A stretch of DNA of 64,000 nt, from positions 1-64,000 of the forward strand of contig CAJQUN010000978.1 of NCBI GenBank assembly GCA_907163345.1, given 5' to 3'. Origin of the DNA: Haberlea rhodopensis (Eukaryota; Streptophyta; Magnoliopsida; Lamiales; Gesneriaceae). Shown in pieces: positions 21,889-33,625 of the stretch (its first letter is position 1; every line of letters begins with the position of its first letter). Both the position numbers and the translations under genes were made by a program. The notes beneath the pieces are model-generated. The model saw only the letters and a list, made by a program, of their open reading frames with translations, ran no database searches and was not told where the DNA came from.

Positions 21889-23921
21889 TGTGAGACCCCG
21901 TTATCTAAACAAGATTCTAAGGTGCAATTAAGAGAACTAATCATTCATAAATCAGAGTATTAGGCCGTGTTGATAATCCTGAGCTTAAGAGTTACAGTAC
22001 CAAGAAGTTCAAAAGGAATTAGATACATTCCTAACAAAAGTGTACTAAACTAAAGCTTTAGTCTACACTATGTAGAAGCTATACAAAAGTAATTTCTGTT
22101 CAGCTAATCCTGTAGCACTCCTTACAGCTCAGCGTATCAACCCCGACCCTGGTTCTCCATGTCAAAAGCACCTACAAAGACATTCCCAAACACATGAGCA
22201 CATGGTAATTCATATTCAACATGATATGAAAGTAAAGCGTAAATGCATAAACCATAGATATAAAATACTTCCTGAATTCCAATGCATTTAAAACGCCCAT
22301 TTTGGTTGTCCCTGTACCATAACTTATAATTAAATCAATAACTGATATTACGATTTTAAACAAATGTCATGACATAACTTCACTTCTTAAATCTTGAAAT
22401 CAATCCTTAGTCAGTTCATCATCAGTGTATTTTAATGCCCTTCGCTTCATAACTTTAGAACAAGCGGACCTCCCCCCCCCCTGGCTTCATCATATAAGCG
22501 GCATTTCTAACCTCGCTTCATATGGCAAACCTCGCTTCAATGTGCAAGCGGACCTTCACCCCCTCGCTTCACATTTTAGCGGCATAATAGCGGCAAGCAT
22601 TAAAATCATCACTCTGATAACCGTGACACGTGGAATACACACCAAATATTCCACAACATACATATGCAATTACAATGCATAATCAACATGTATCACACTC
22701 ACATAAACTGATACATACTTGCATCCATCGTGTGTCAAATTAATAAACATATAATACATGTCACTGTTGGGTGCCCGTACGTCGCTTACGTACCTTTCCA
22801 AAATATGGTATATTGCAGGACTCTATCCCCTTGTGTGGCTATCTGTGAAGGATCTACACAAGTGTACAACACAATATTAGATGCCAATAATAGCCCAATA
22901 CCAAAAATCCCACAAAAATAATTAAAAACACATGTTTTGGCTTCTCGCGATCGATCGCCAATATGCCCCGATTGATCGCGGGATGCTACTGCCTCAACAT
23001 TCAAAATTCTGTCTTCCACGATCGATCGCTGAAGTTGTGCCGATCGATCGCGGCATCGCCGATCGATTGTGCCAAACTCGCGATCGATCGCTGAAGTGTT
23101 CTGCCTCGCACCCTAGTGCTTGCGATAGATCGGGAAAACGCGCCGATCGATCGCCAATACCTGCAAATCGCGAACAAATGCCATTTTCGAACACATTCCC
23201 AAAGCTATCATAAAATGCACCATAAATCATCATCCCCCAACAACTTAACATGCAAAATACACCAATATACTATCATGTAGCTACACAAAACAACAATCTC
23301 ATCAAAGAGCTACTACACATGCAATTTCTACACAACACAATAACTCTCCTTAAACAAGAATTAAACCAAGGCAAGACATGGTTCCTCACCCTTTTTGCTC
23401 CAACTTTTAGCAAGGTTTCAAGGCTTGAAATGGCAGATTTCTTCTTCCAAATTCCTTAGCAGATGCTGGACGAAATGGGGGAGAAAGATTGGGGAGAAAT
23501 GGAGTGATAGAGATTGAGTGGTGGAGAGGTAAAGTGAGGTATGGGGTGCTGCAGATAGGCATGGGCTGGTAGGGGGTGGGTGGTGATGGGTTGACATGCA
23601 GTGTTTTAATTGTGTCCCGGCATTTAGCACGATATATTAAAATATCCTCACATGATATTTTATAGTATTTAATCAATAAAACACTTCAAATTCCAATTAA
23701 ACATGCTATACCACAATGACCAATACACACCCCAAATAATCATGCCATAACCCAAATTCCCAACGTATATCATATGCACCCTAAAATGCATTAATAGACC
23801 ATGACCGCCACATGACTAAGCATTTCCCAATATAAATAGTTCAACCCCATAATTTAACACCATAATCCTCATATAACATAATAAATGTTCAAATGCACAT
23901 AATCATTTCGGGGATATCACA
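21889..23921 (-). mobile_element. Element A 3' LTR (left)
   Basis: TG...CA-bounded, 2,033 bp. It holds the GTACGT/ACGTAC inverted repeat (22777-22793), a GCGATCGATCGC array (22946-23153), CGCTTC...AGCGG repeats (22440-22580) and a C-run near 22472-22482 that is much longer in the other LTR. Confidence 0.92.
22946..23153. repeat. GCGATCGATCGC palindrome array, element A left LTR
   Basis: About nine boxes, several with single mismatches (for example GATTGATCGC and GATAGATCGG). The counterpart at 29782-29993 keeps more perfect boxes, so decay in this copy is visible. Confidence 0.88.
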
Positions 23922-23934
23922 ATACTCCCCTACT
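23922..23934 (-). other. Element A polypurine tract
   Basis: The minus strand reads AGTAGGGGAGTAT, adjacent to the 3' LTR. It is nearly identical to the tract of element B at 53801-53813. Confidence 0.8.
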
Positions 23935-23990
23935 TATAAGATTAAGTCCTCGAAATCAGCATGCACTTACCAAAATGAAACAAAAATAAA

Positions 23991-24515
23991 TCACATACCA
24001 GAAAATAGTTCCGGATAGTGCTGCACCATGTGTCGCTCCGTCTCCCACGTGGCCTCTTCGACACCCCTACTGTCCCACTGAACTTTGACCATAGGTATCA
24101 CCTTGTTCCGAAGTCTGCGATCTGCCCGATCCAGAATTCTGATAGGCTGCTCCACATAGGATACATCGGACTCTATCTGAACCTCAGAAGGTTGCAACAC
24201 ATAAGAAGGATCTGGCTCGTACTTCCGCAACATAGATACGTGGAATACATCATGTATACCGGACAGAGAGGGCGGTAAGGCCAGTCGGTAAGCCAGGGTG
24301 CCAACACGTTGTAAGATCTCGTACGATCCAACATATCTCGGGGATAACTTCCCCCGCATTCCAAAACGTACTACACCTCTAAAAGGTGAGATCTTAGAGA
24401 AGACCCTGTCGCCCAACTGAAACTCTAACGGCCGACGCCGTTGATTAGCATACGCTGCCTGCCTGTCCTGACCTGCTTTCATTTTCCTTCTGATTACCTT
24501 CACCTTTTCTTCCAT
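23991..24515 (-). pseudogene. Element A integrase C-terminus and chromodomain
   Basis: This 174-codon frame runs from the end of the integrase core (KMKAGQDRQAAYANQRRRPL) through FHVSMLRKY to the chromodomain with VKVQWDSRGVEEATWETE (about 24085-24032). It is one frame away from the integrase core at 24516-25036. The junction near 24515 is a frameshift. Chromodomains of this type target insertion to heterochromatin. Confidence 0.88.
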
Positions 24516-25155
24516 TTCTGGACCAACTCTGGTCCTCCGACCGATTTACGGTCCACGTCGTCCCAACATAACGGTGACCTACAACGGCTACCATAGAGGG
24601 CCTCAAAAGGAGCCATTTGTATGCTTGCCTGGTAGCTATTGTTATAAGAAAATTCTACCAAGGCCACTGAATCCTGCCAAGAAGCATCAAACTCCAACAC
24701 ACATGCCCTCAACATGTCCTCGAGCGTTTGGATAGTACGCTCGGTCTGGACATCCGTTTGAGGATGGTATGCTGTGCTCAACCTCAATTCTGTACCCAGG
24801 ACTGACTGAAGACCTTCCCAGAAGTGAGATGTAAACCGCGGATCTCGATCAGACACAATCGAAACAGGGATCCCATGCAGTCTCACTACATCTCTGACAT
24901 ATAACTGAGCCATCCTCAAGTACGTGAATGCCAAACTGTATGGAATGAAGTGAGCTACTTTAGTCAGTCTGTCCACGACTACCCAGATAGCATCAAAACC
25001 TGAAACGGTCCTCGGTAAGTGGGTCACGAAGTCCATGGATACGTGCTCCCACTTCCACTCTTGGAAGGCTCACCACCAGGCCTCTGCCTCTCAGCCTTCA
25101 CTTGCTGACAAATCAAGCATCACCTAACGAATGTAGTAACATCTTGTTTCATTCA
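24516..25155 (-). pseudogene. Element A integrase catalytic core
   Basis: The open part 24516-25036 has MDFVTHLPRT (first Asp), VSDRDPRFTS (second Asp) and AYHPQTDVQTER (Glu), the D,D(35)E core that joins cDNA to the host chromosome. Between 25037 and 25155 the link to the zinc finger is damaged by stops (near 25155) and a frameshift in the region following GGE. Confidence 0.85.
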
Positions 25156-26064
25156 TTACCACCAAGACTGGCCACATAAATCTTTGTACATTTTCTTTCC
25201 GCCCGGGTGGATACTCATCCTACTGCAATGGGCTCGCTGTAATATTCCCTGACGCAACTCAGGTGTATTCGGAACCACCCATCGGTCAACTAACCTCAAA
25301 GAACCGTCCTCAAATATTCTGAACCTCGACGACTGACCCATACGAACCACTGACAACCATCTCTGGACCTCTTCGTTTGCCCCCTGAGCCTTCTGGATGT
25401 GTTCATAAATGTACGGCTCAGCTAATAAAGTCAATACCTGTACCGGTGAAGCAGACACATCATAATCAAAACCCAACTGACAGTAGGAAGTCATCATAGC
25501 TGACAAACACATGACGTCCCCTGCTGTGTTCTTCACTTTCCTACTCAAAGCGTCGGCTGTCAAATTTGCTCTTCCGGGATGGTACTCGATTTCACAATCA
25601 TAGTCTTTCAGTAGGTCCATCCATCTTCTTTGTCTCATATTCAGCTCAGCCTGCGTAAACAAGAACTTCAGGCTCTTGTGATCGGTGTAGATGGTAAATG
25701 AGGTACCATATAAGTAGTGTCGCCATATCTTCAAGGCAAACACTATAGTTGCTAGCTCCAAATCATGGACTGGATACCTCGTCTCGTGTGGCTTCAATTG
25801 TCTCGAAGAATAAGCCACTACATGCTTATCCTGCATCAGTACACATCCTAAACCATGAAGGGATGCATCAGTATAGAGAACGAACCGCTTGTTCTCCCTG
25901 GGAATCACCAATACTGGTGTCGAAGTCAATCTGTGCTTCAACTCCTGGAAGCTCTGCTCACAAGCTTCCGACCAAAAGAATGGAACTCCCTTCTGAGTTA
26001 GCTGCGTCAATGGCTTGGCAATCTTTGAAAACCCTTCGACGAAGCGTCGATAATACCTAGCCAA
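25156..26064 (-). pseudogene. Element A RNase H and integrase zinc finger
   Basis: A 302-codon frame begins with the end of the reverse transcriptase (GLARYYRRFVEGFS). It has RNase H with FVLYTDASLHG and TDHKSLKFLF, and ends in the integrase N-terminal HHCC region (HCSRMSIHPGGKKMYKDL) at a TAA. RNase H removes the RNA strand during reverse transcription. The stop before it (near 26066, TGA probably from CGA) separates it from the reverse transcriptase. Confidence 0.88.
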
Positions 26065-26076
26065 ACCAAGAAAACT

Positions 26077-26919
26077 TCAGATCTCAGGAACTGTAGTAGC
26101 CCCAGACCAATCCATAACTGCCTCTATCTTCCTGGGGTCTACTGATATCCACTCACTAGAGATAATATGACCTAGAAATGCTACGCTGTTCAGCCAGAAC
26201 TCACACTTGCTGAGTTTGGCGTACAACTGATGATCTCTGAGGATCTGAAGCACCGTCCTCAAATGATTGGCATGCTCCTCCTTACTTCTTGAATAAACTA
26301 GAATGTCATCAATAAATACGATCACGAACTGATCAAGATACTTCTGAAACACTCTGTTCATCAGGCTCATAAAGACAGACGGGGCATTCGTCACCCCGAA
26401 CGGCATCACTAAGAACTCGTAGTGCCCATACCGAGTCCGAAAAGCTGTTTTTTGTATGTCATCAGCTCTAACTCGTATTTGGTGGTATCCTGACCTCAAG
26501 TCAATCTTGGAATACAGTTCTGTGCCCTGAAGCTGATCAAATAGGTCGTCAATCCGTGGAAGAGGGTACTTATTCTTAATCATCACCTTATTCAACTGAC
26601 GGTAATCGATGCACAAGCGCATCGAACCATCCTTTTTCTTCACGAACAAGACAGGCGCACCCCAAGGCGATACACTAGGACGAATGTACCCCTTGTCGAG
26701 GAGTTCCTGCAACTGCACCTTCAGCTCCCTCAGCTCTGCCGGTGCCATTCTATAAGGGGTACGAGAAATAGCAGATGTCCCTGGCAGAGACTCAATCTCA
26801 AACTCAACATCTCTGATCGGCGGAAATCTTGGAATCTCATCCAGAAACACATCGGTGAATTCCGCAACTACTAGTATATCCTCGATCCTCAACTCTTCCT
26901 TTTCCCCTGATACGTCCAC
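26077..26919 (-). pseudogene. Element A reverse transcriptase
   Basis: A 280-codon frame contains KKKDGSMRLCIDYRQLNK, the catalytic VIVFIDDILVYS (about 26330-26295) and the thumb with FLGHIIS. It copies element RNA into DNA. It overlaps the end of the gag-protease frame in another register, so a frameshift near 26930 is needed to join them. The enzyme core itself looks intact. Confidence 0.9.
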
Positions 26920-28482
26920 TGCATAAATAATAGCATGTGTGACCGCGTTCTAACAACCGCAACATCTTAACTGCCGAAATCAATGGAATCCTTGGACGAG
27001 AGCCGTCCCCATAGAAGGTCCACTGAAACCCCTGATCAGACAGAAAATGCACCATCCTCTGTCGGCAATCAACCACGGCCTGGTATCTGCTCAACACATC
27101 AATACCGACAATACAGTCAAAATATGCCATATCCAACAAAATCAGATCAATCCTCAGATCATTGCCCTCAAAATAAATGAGGCAATCAGATAATAGTCGA
27201 TCCGCAATCACATGCTTTCTCGTGGGTGTCGAGACCATAAGAGGCATGGACAACAGAGACGAGCACAGATGGTGTTTCTCCACAAAAGCAGAAGATATGA
27301 AAGAATGAGAAGCACCTGTATCTACCAAAATAAATGCAGGGTACGTAAGTAAGTAGCACGTACCAGCAATCACCTCCTCCGGAGCTGCCTCTGCCTTCTC
27401 TCGAGTCAGTGCATATACTTGACCCTGCGGCGGCCCTGCTGCCTGACCTCCCTGCGGTCGGGGTGCAAACTGCTGTCTCAGTGGTGCCGTCCCGGCGTCA
27501 AATCTTGGCCTATTCGACCTAAAGTCTGCCTGACCTCCCCGATTGGGGCAAACCCGAGCCAAGTGGCCAATCTTGCCGCAAATATAACAGGCTTGACAGT
27601 CTCGTGTCAAGTGAGATCCTCCACAGTTGTCACATTTGTTCCCTCCTGTTCTACTTCCCTGTGCTGGTCCCGGATTGCCTTGCTTCTGATTCTGAAATTT
27701 CTTCCCACCAAATCTAGGAGATGAAGAAGTCCCACGAGGCTTAAACTGGTCTCCTTGTGGCCTCAGGCTGTCAACAACCGGTCTCTGTGGTGGTACGAAA
27801 GGGGGTACATCTTCCTTGTACACTCTAACCCCAATCTCTGCCAGCTCTGCTCTAGTCAGGGCATCATCGAATGAGCTGGGGTTGTTAGAGACAACCCGGT
27901 CAAATAACTCTGGCCTCAGTCCCTTCATAAAATGCCTCATCTTGGCATGACCGTTCACAGCGATATGAGGTACATACCTCAACAATGAAGGATACTGCAT
28001 GGCATAATCTGATACAGTCATGCTGCCCTGCTTCAGGTTGGTGAACTCATCTTCTTTTACTTGTCTGGCAGCGGTGGAGAAATACCGGTTAAGGAACCGG
28101 GTCCTAAACACAGTCCAATCTACTGGCATACCCTGAGCCTCAGCTCCATAACTGTTGTTTTCCACCACATGGAAGACTTTTTCGCCAGTTGAAACTCTGC
28201 CAACCTCAGCCAGGCAGTCCGTGCACAGGGCGCTGACACAAATATCTGCTCCAGTCTCTCTAGCCATTCCTCGGCTGCTTCCCCAGTCTCAGTCCCTTCA
28301 AATAGCGGTGGATGATAGCTCAAGAACTGGCTCAAACTTATCTCCACTGGTAGCAGTATCTGTGCACTAGGCTCCACGCCTACAGCAGGTGGCGGTAGAG
28401 GATTCGACTGAGCAATACTGGCATTGATACTGCCTACATCTCCCACCTCTTCATTGAGGTTCTCCAGATTAATAGCTGCCAT
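26920..28482 (-). pseudogene. Element A gag and protease
   Basis: The gag start is the ATG at 28482-28480, chosen because it matches the starts of B and D (ATGGCAGC) and follows a splice-acceptor-like TTACAG. The first frame runs 28482-28120; a frameshift near 28150 leads into 28267-26837. Features in order are gag core with FEGTETGEAAEEWL, KGLRPELFDRV, two zinc knuckles (CDNCGGSHLTRDC and CYICGKIGHLARVC, near 27640-27560), and protease ILVDTGASHSF (near 27330-27298). Gag forms the particle; the protease cuts the polyprotein. Confidence 0.88.
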
Positions 28483-28704
28483 GCTGTAACACAGGGGTTA
28501 ATAACAATACCAAAAGCAGTTCATAATATAAGCCGTTAGATAACAAGAGTAATAATATTCATAAGCATGTTAGTATAACAAACTATACGCAAAGTATGCA
28601 CTACATGCATAAACATGCCCACCAATGAATACCTAACCAACTTGTTTCTAAAGGCTACCCTTCACTCATTCCCTGGTTCTCTAACCACTGCTCTGATACC
28701 AAAA
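28483..28704 (-). other. Element A leader with tRNA-Met primer site
   Basis: The stretch between gag and the 5' LTR. The minus strand has TGGTATCAGAGC at 28701-28690, complementary to initiator tRNA-Met, three bases from the LTR. The leader ends with a pyrimidine-rich TTACAG one base before the gag ATG. Confidence 0.85.
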
Positions 28705-30757
28705 TGTGAGACCCCGTTATCTAAACAAGCTTCTAAGGTGCAATTAAGAGAACTAATCATTAATAAATCAGAGTATTAGGACGTGTTGATAATCCCGAGC
28801 TTAAGAGTTACAGTACCAAGAAGTTCAAAAGGAATTAGATAGATTCCTAACAAAAGTGAACTAAACTAAAGCTTTAGTCTATACTATGTAGAAGCTATAC
28901 AAAAGTAATTTCTGTTCTGCTAATCCTGTAGCACTCCTTACAGCTCAGCGTATCAACCCCGACCCTGGTTCTCCATGTCAAAAGCACCTACAAAGACAAC
29001 CCCAAACACATGAGCATATGGTAATTCATATTCAACATGATAGGAATGTAAAGCGTAAATGCATACACCATAGATATAAAATACTTCCTGAATTCCAATG
29101 CATTTAAAACGCCCATTTTGGTTGTCCCTGTACCATAACTTATAATTAAATCAATAACTGATATTACGATTTTAAACAAATGTCATGACATAACTTCACT
29201 TCTTAAATCTTGAAATCAATCCTTAGTCAGTTCATCATCAGTGTATTTTAATGCCCTTCGCTTCATAACTTTAGAACAAGCGGACCTCCCCCCCCCCCCC
29301 CCCCCCCCCTTGCTTCATCATATAAGCGGCATTTCTAACCTCGCTTCATATGGCAAACCTCGCTTCAATGTGCAAGCGGACCTCCACCCCCTCGCTTCAC
29401 ATTTTAGCGGCATAATAGCGGCAAGCATTAAAATCATCACTGTGATAACTGTGACTCGTGGAATACACACCAAATGTTCCACAACATACATATGCAATTA
29501 CAATGCATAATCAACATGTATCACACACACAATGCATAAACTAATACATACTTGCATCCATCGTGTGTCAAATTAATAAACATATAATACATGTCACCAT
29601 TGGGTGCCCGTACGTCGCTTACGTACCTTTCCAAAATATGGTATATTGCAGGACTCTATCCCCTGCGTTGTGTGGCTATCTGTGAAGGATCTACACAAGT
29701 GTACAACACAATATTAGATGCCAATAATAGCCCAATACCAAAAATCCCACAAAAATAATTAAAAACACATGTTTTGGCTTCTCGCGATCGATCGCCAATA
29801 TGCCCCGATCGATCGCGAGATGCTACTGCCTCAACATTCAAAATTCTGTCTTCCGCGATCGATCGCTGAAGTTGTGCCGATGATCGCGGCATCGCCGATC
29901 GATCGCGCCAAACTCGCGATCGATCGCTGAAGTGTTCTGCCTCGCACCCTGGTGCTCGCGATCGATCGGGAAAACGCGCCGATCGATCGCCAATACGTGC
30001 AAATCGCGAACAAATGCCATTTTCGAACACATTCCCAAAGCTATCATAAAATGCACCATAAATCATCATCCCCCAACAACTTAACATGCAAAATACACCA
30101 ATATACTATCATGTAGCTACACAAAACAACAATCTCATCAAAAAGCTACTACACATGCCATTTCTACACAACACAATAACTCTCCTTAAACAAGAATTAA
30201 ACCAAGGCAAGACATGGTTCCTCACCCTTTTTGCTCCAACTTTTAGCAAGGTTTCAAGGTTTGAAATGGCAGATTTCTTCTTCCAACTTCCTTAGCAGAT
30301 GCTGGACGAAATGGGGGAGAAAGATTGGGGAGAAATGGAGTGATAGAGATTGAGTGGTGGAGAGGTAAAGTGAGGTATGGGGTGCTGCAGATAGGCATGG
30401 GCTGGTAGGGGGTGGGTGGTGATGGGATGACATGCAGTGTTTTAATTGTGTCCCGGCATTTAGCACGATGTATTAAAATATCCTCACATGATATGTTATA
30501 GTATTTAATCAATAAAACACTTCAAATTCCAATTAAACATGCTATACCACAATGACCAACACACACCCCAAATAATCATGTCATAACCCAAATTCCCAAC
30601 GTATATCACATGCACCCTAAAATGCATTAATAGACCATGACCACCACATGACTAAGCATTTCCCAATATAAATAGTTCAACCCCATAATTTAACACCATA
30701 ATCCTCATATAACATAATAAATGTTCAAATGCACATAATCATTTCGGGGATATCACA
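28705..30757 (-). mobile_element. Element A 5' LTR (right)
   Basis: 2,053 bp, close match to 21889-23921. It contains the GTACGT-loop-ACGTAC repeat (29610-29626), the palindrome array (29782-29993) and a C-run of about 20 bases near 29289-29309. It ends GATATCACA, followed by the CAAAC duplication at 30758-30762. Confidence 0.92.
29782..29993. repeat. GCGATCGATCGC palindrome array, element A right LTR
   Basis: About ten boxes, mostly perfect GCGATCGATCGC or its CCGATCGATCGC variant. It is the better-preserved partner of 22946-23153. Confidence 0.88.
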
Positions 30758-30834
30758 CAAACTCCTCAAATACCCAGAAATTTAATACGAAGAGACATAT
30801 CTCAAATAATTGAAGAAACTGATGGTCGTATTTG
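30758..30834 (+). pseudogene. Pararetrovirus copy 2: 77-bp coding piece between elements A and B
   Basis: This includes the right CAAAC duplication of A, then 72 bp matching, in reverse complement, the other viral copy near 9427-9500. It codes for the linker after the movement protein. It shows that A and B hit the same viral gene about 75 bp apart. Confidence 0.9.
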
Positions 30835-31510
30835 TGATGCCCCGAAATTAATTAATTGCAAGTAAGGCATTAATTATGTTTATATGATGAATCATGTGTT
30901 GATGAATTTATGTGTTGGGTATTAAGATGTTAACATGATTTAATTGTGTTAATTTTAAATATGAGGAAGATGTGATTTTAGATGAAGTTTAGAGCATTGA
31001 TGTAAAATGCTTTTAAAACACCAAGTAGAGTATTTTATACATCATGTTAAGTTTGGGGTACATTTTTTAAATTAAGTTAAGACAACCCCTTTTAATCTTC
31101 TACCCACCACTTTAACCCCTCTATACCTTTCACTTTATTAAAAATCCCCAAAATCACTTCCCAACCCAAACCCTTCCATTTTCGAGTTCCACCAAAAGAG
31201 GAGAAGAAAAGTTCCACAAAAACTTGGTTTGTGTGATCTTTGCTAGGATTTGGAGCCTACAAGAGGTATGGAACCATTCCTATAAGTTTTATGATGTTTG
31301 GTGTTGAAATGAGTTAAGTTTTTGATGTTTTATGTGGGTTTGTTTGGGTATGTGTTGTTTATGGTTGGGGTATGATTTTTGAAGTGTTTTAAGTGGGTTT
31401 TAGTGGGTTATGATGTTATTGTTATTGTTGGGAAGTTTGGTGTTGAAAGGTATGAAGATGAGCTTGCAAAATGCACATGAAGATGGTGAAATCGCGGCCA
31501 CTGTAAGTGG

Positions 31511-31725
31511 CGATCGATCGCTACAAAAGCAGCGATCGATCGCCGAGGGACATTGCGCGAAAATGAGGATAGGCTATCGATCGCCTCAAATGGCGCGATC
31601 GATCGCCAACGTCCAGTAGCCAAATGAGTATCAGGCGATCGATCGCCTCATTTTAAGCGATCGATCGCCGCTAAGTGAAAAATCAGGCGATCGATCGCCT
31701 CATTTTGAGCGATCGATCGCCACTG
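31511..31725. repeat. GCGATCGATCGC palindrome array, element B left LTR
   Basis: Eight boxes, almost all perfect GCGATCGATCGC, often flanked by CAGGCGATCG...CGCCTCATTTT. The counterpart is 54491-54706. Confidence 0.9.
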
Positions 31726-31929
31726 TTCAAAAGATGAAAAATGTTGATTTTTGTTGTATTTTTGGTATTGGGCTATTGTTTAGCTTCTAATATCAATTTG
31801 TATGGTTATGTAGAATCGTCCCAGGTACCCACGACTTCAAGGAGATAAAGTTCTACGACTTCTCCTTCTTTTGGAATTAAGGTACGTAAGAGACGTACGA
31901 GCATCGGACGGTAAACCATACCCTTACAT

Positions 31930-32117
31930 ATTATGATGATGTTTACGATGATGATGTTTATGATGATGTTTATGATGATGTTTATGATGAAGATGTTTAT
32001 GATGATGCTTATGATGAAGATATTTATGATGATGTTTACGATGATGATGTTTATGATGATGTTTATGATGAAGATGTTTATGATGATGCTTATGATGAAG
32101 ATATTTATGATGATGTT
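31930..32117. repeat. ATGATGATGTTT-type tandem repeat in LTR B
   Basis: Short units made of GATGATGTTTAT with GAAGAT and GCTTAT variants. The tract continues after the copia insertion at 40948-41090 and is whole at 54910-55225. Open frames here, repeating Met-Met-Met-Phe on one strand and Ile-Ile-Asn on the other, are artefacts. Confidence 0.9.
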
Positions 32118-32122
32118 ACGAT
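32118..32122. repeat. Target-site duplication of copia element C, left copy
   Basis: ACGAT before TGTTGGGATATG; the same ACGAT follows the right LTR at 40943-40947. The intact right LTR of B has a single ACGAT at this place (near 55098). Confidence 0.95.
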
Positions 32123-33611
32123 TGTTGGGATATGCCCTAAGACAAGTCATTAGATGATTGTTTAAGACATACAATGTTTATGGATTTATGAATGGCAATT
32201 CATTATTATATATTATTCTTTTAACTGTGCATTGTGAATTAATATATATGTTAATGTCCTTAGAATAATATTGTATTATTCTTAAAGATGTCCCTAGTCA
32301 AGTATTATCATGAATAGGGATAATGATAATACGTAGAGACTAGTATATGTTGATCGATGAATTGTTCATTGATATGAGATATCAAATCAACATATGGGTA
32401 CATGTTAGAGAACGATGTACTGGACAGACCCACCATGAGAATGCAACATGGATAGTTATATGATCGTCATATGCAATTCTCATAGTGATAATAATGTATG
32501 TAATCCTTACGACTTGTGATCATCAGAGATCCCAACATAAGGAGTTATGTATCTTGATATCGTCAAACGTTACCCGTAACAGGGTAATCTATAAAGGCGA
32601 CTATTGGATACACTACGAATTATGTAGAGGGATGTTGACTGATCGAGATAGGATTTGTCCCTCCTATATACAGGAGATGTGTTTGGCCCTTGACGTGAGA
32701 ACTAAAATGCATGGCCATGCTCGAATGAGTCGATATGAGATATCGAGCTTATTCGTTTATTCTAGTTCTACTTGGGGATCAAGAAATAAAGATTGGATAT
32801 ACGAGTATGACTATTCCATGACTCGTGTTCAATCTAAACACAAAGGACAAAGGGATTAAGTTACATGATTAATATTATCACAAGTTCTAAAGGTTATGTC
32901 GAGTCATTGACATTCTTGTAATTTGGGTAGCATCGATGTGTTGCTAGATACCGCTCAATGCTTGCGACATAAAATGAGATTTTATGTCACTACCAACATT
33001 ACGAGATCCTATCGGGTCGCACAAAAGATTAAATCGAGAAGGGAAATTAAATTCATGGGATGAATTAAATAATTAAGAGGAGTCTTAATTAATAATCATG
33101 ATGATTAATTAAATCATGGGCTTAAGCCCATGAGGCTTTATGAAAGCCTTTAATTAATTATATAAAAGATGATTACAAGGTTTTTAATTGCAAGACAATT
33201 TTCATAACACAAAACCTACACAAAAAGAAGCATTCGGCCGCCTCCTCCAATTGCTCTCGGCTTGCTTGATAGTCGAAGGGTGTTGTGGTGGATTCCGGCC
33301 ATTCTTTCGATTGTGAATCGAGCGTGCTTAGTGTATCGGTTTAATAACTTGTCTAGCAACTTGTTATTAAACCATCCCTTCACCCGATTTGATCGTGTGG
33401 ATACCGTGGAGGCAAAACTCATCGAGTTTTGCTATTGACTCGGAGAAGGCGTAGGACGTGGTGCTGCTCCGTGGAATCTGCTTCAAACACGCAACAAGGG
33501 TAAGACTCTTATGTATTCTCTAATCCGATATGAATCCCTATGTATAGATCTGCTGGCTAGTAATCCTAAAATTTTATTCCGCTGCGTTGTATGCTCTAAG
33601 GATTTCTAACA
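32123..33611 (+). mobile_element. Element C 5' LTR
   Basis: Bounded by TGTTGGGATATG and ATTTCTAACA. It has a TATATAAAA box at 33159-33167, preceded by a cluster of palindromes (about 33087-33149). A frame of 124 codons at 32485-32859 lies wholly in the LTR and is repeated in the right LTR with indels, so it is not treated as a gene. Confidence 0.95.
33159..33167 (+). promoter_or_regulatory. TATA box of element C, 5' LTR
   Basis: TATATAAAA, just after the palindrome CATGGGCTTAAGCCCATG (33115-33132). It is the best promoter match in the LTR and is also present at 40490-40498. Confidence 0.65.
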
Positions 33612-33612
33612 G

Positions 33613-33625
33613 TGGTATCAGAGCC
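33613..33625 (+). other. Element C tRNA-Met primer-binding site
   Basis: TGGTATCAGAGCC, one base after the LTR end. It matches the initiator tRNA-Met 3' end used by most copia elements. Confidence 0.93.

Larger units (their letters stand above)
21889..30757 (-). mobile_element. Complete Ty3/gypsy chromovirus A (Tekay/Del type), minus strand
   Basis: The 8.87-kb element has two LTRs (21889-23921 and 28705-30757), a tRNA-Met primer site (28690-28701), gag, protease, reverse transcriptase, RNase H, integrase, chromodomain and a polypurine tract (23922-23934), all on the minus strand. It is bordered by a CAAAC duplication. The LTRs differ at a small number of sites by eye, so insertion is fairly recent. 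The pol region nevertheless has several frameshifts and stops, so it is not autonomous. It sits inside the pararetroviral movement/coat frame. Confidence 0.93.
30835..32122 (+). mobile_element. Element B 5' LTR, first piece
   Basis: It runs from TGATGCCCCG to the copia insertion. It holds the GCGATCGATCGC array (31511-31725), the GTACGT-AAGAG-ACGTAC repeat (31882-31898) and an ATGATGATGTTT repeat tract (31930-32117). It continues at 40948. Confidence 0.92.

Noticed and set aside
21889..21931. The C-terminus RPRYLNKILRCN of the movement-protein frame
   Set aside because: These residues come from the LTR of element A, not from the virus.
31806..32174. Frames of repeated Met/Phe or Ile/Asn as repeat proteins
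   Set aside because: They are the ATGATGATGTTT tract of LTR B read on both strands, and one runs into the LTR of copia element C.
32485..32859. A 124-codon frame in the copia LTR as a gene
   Set aside because: It lies wholly in the LTR and is broken by small indels in the nearly identical right LTR (39818-40190). No family resemblance.
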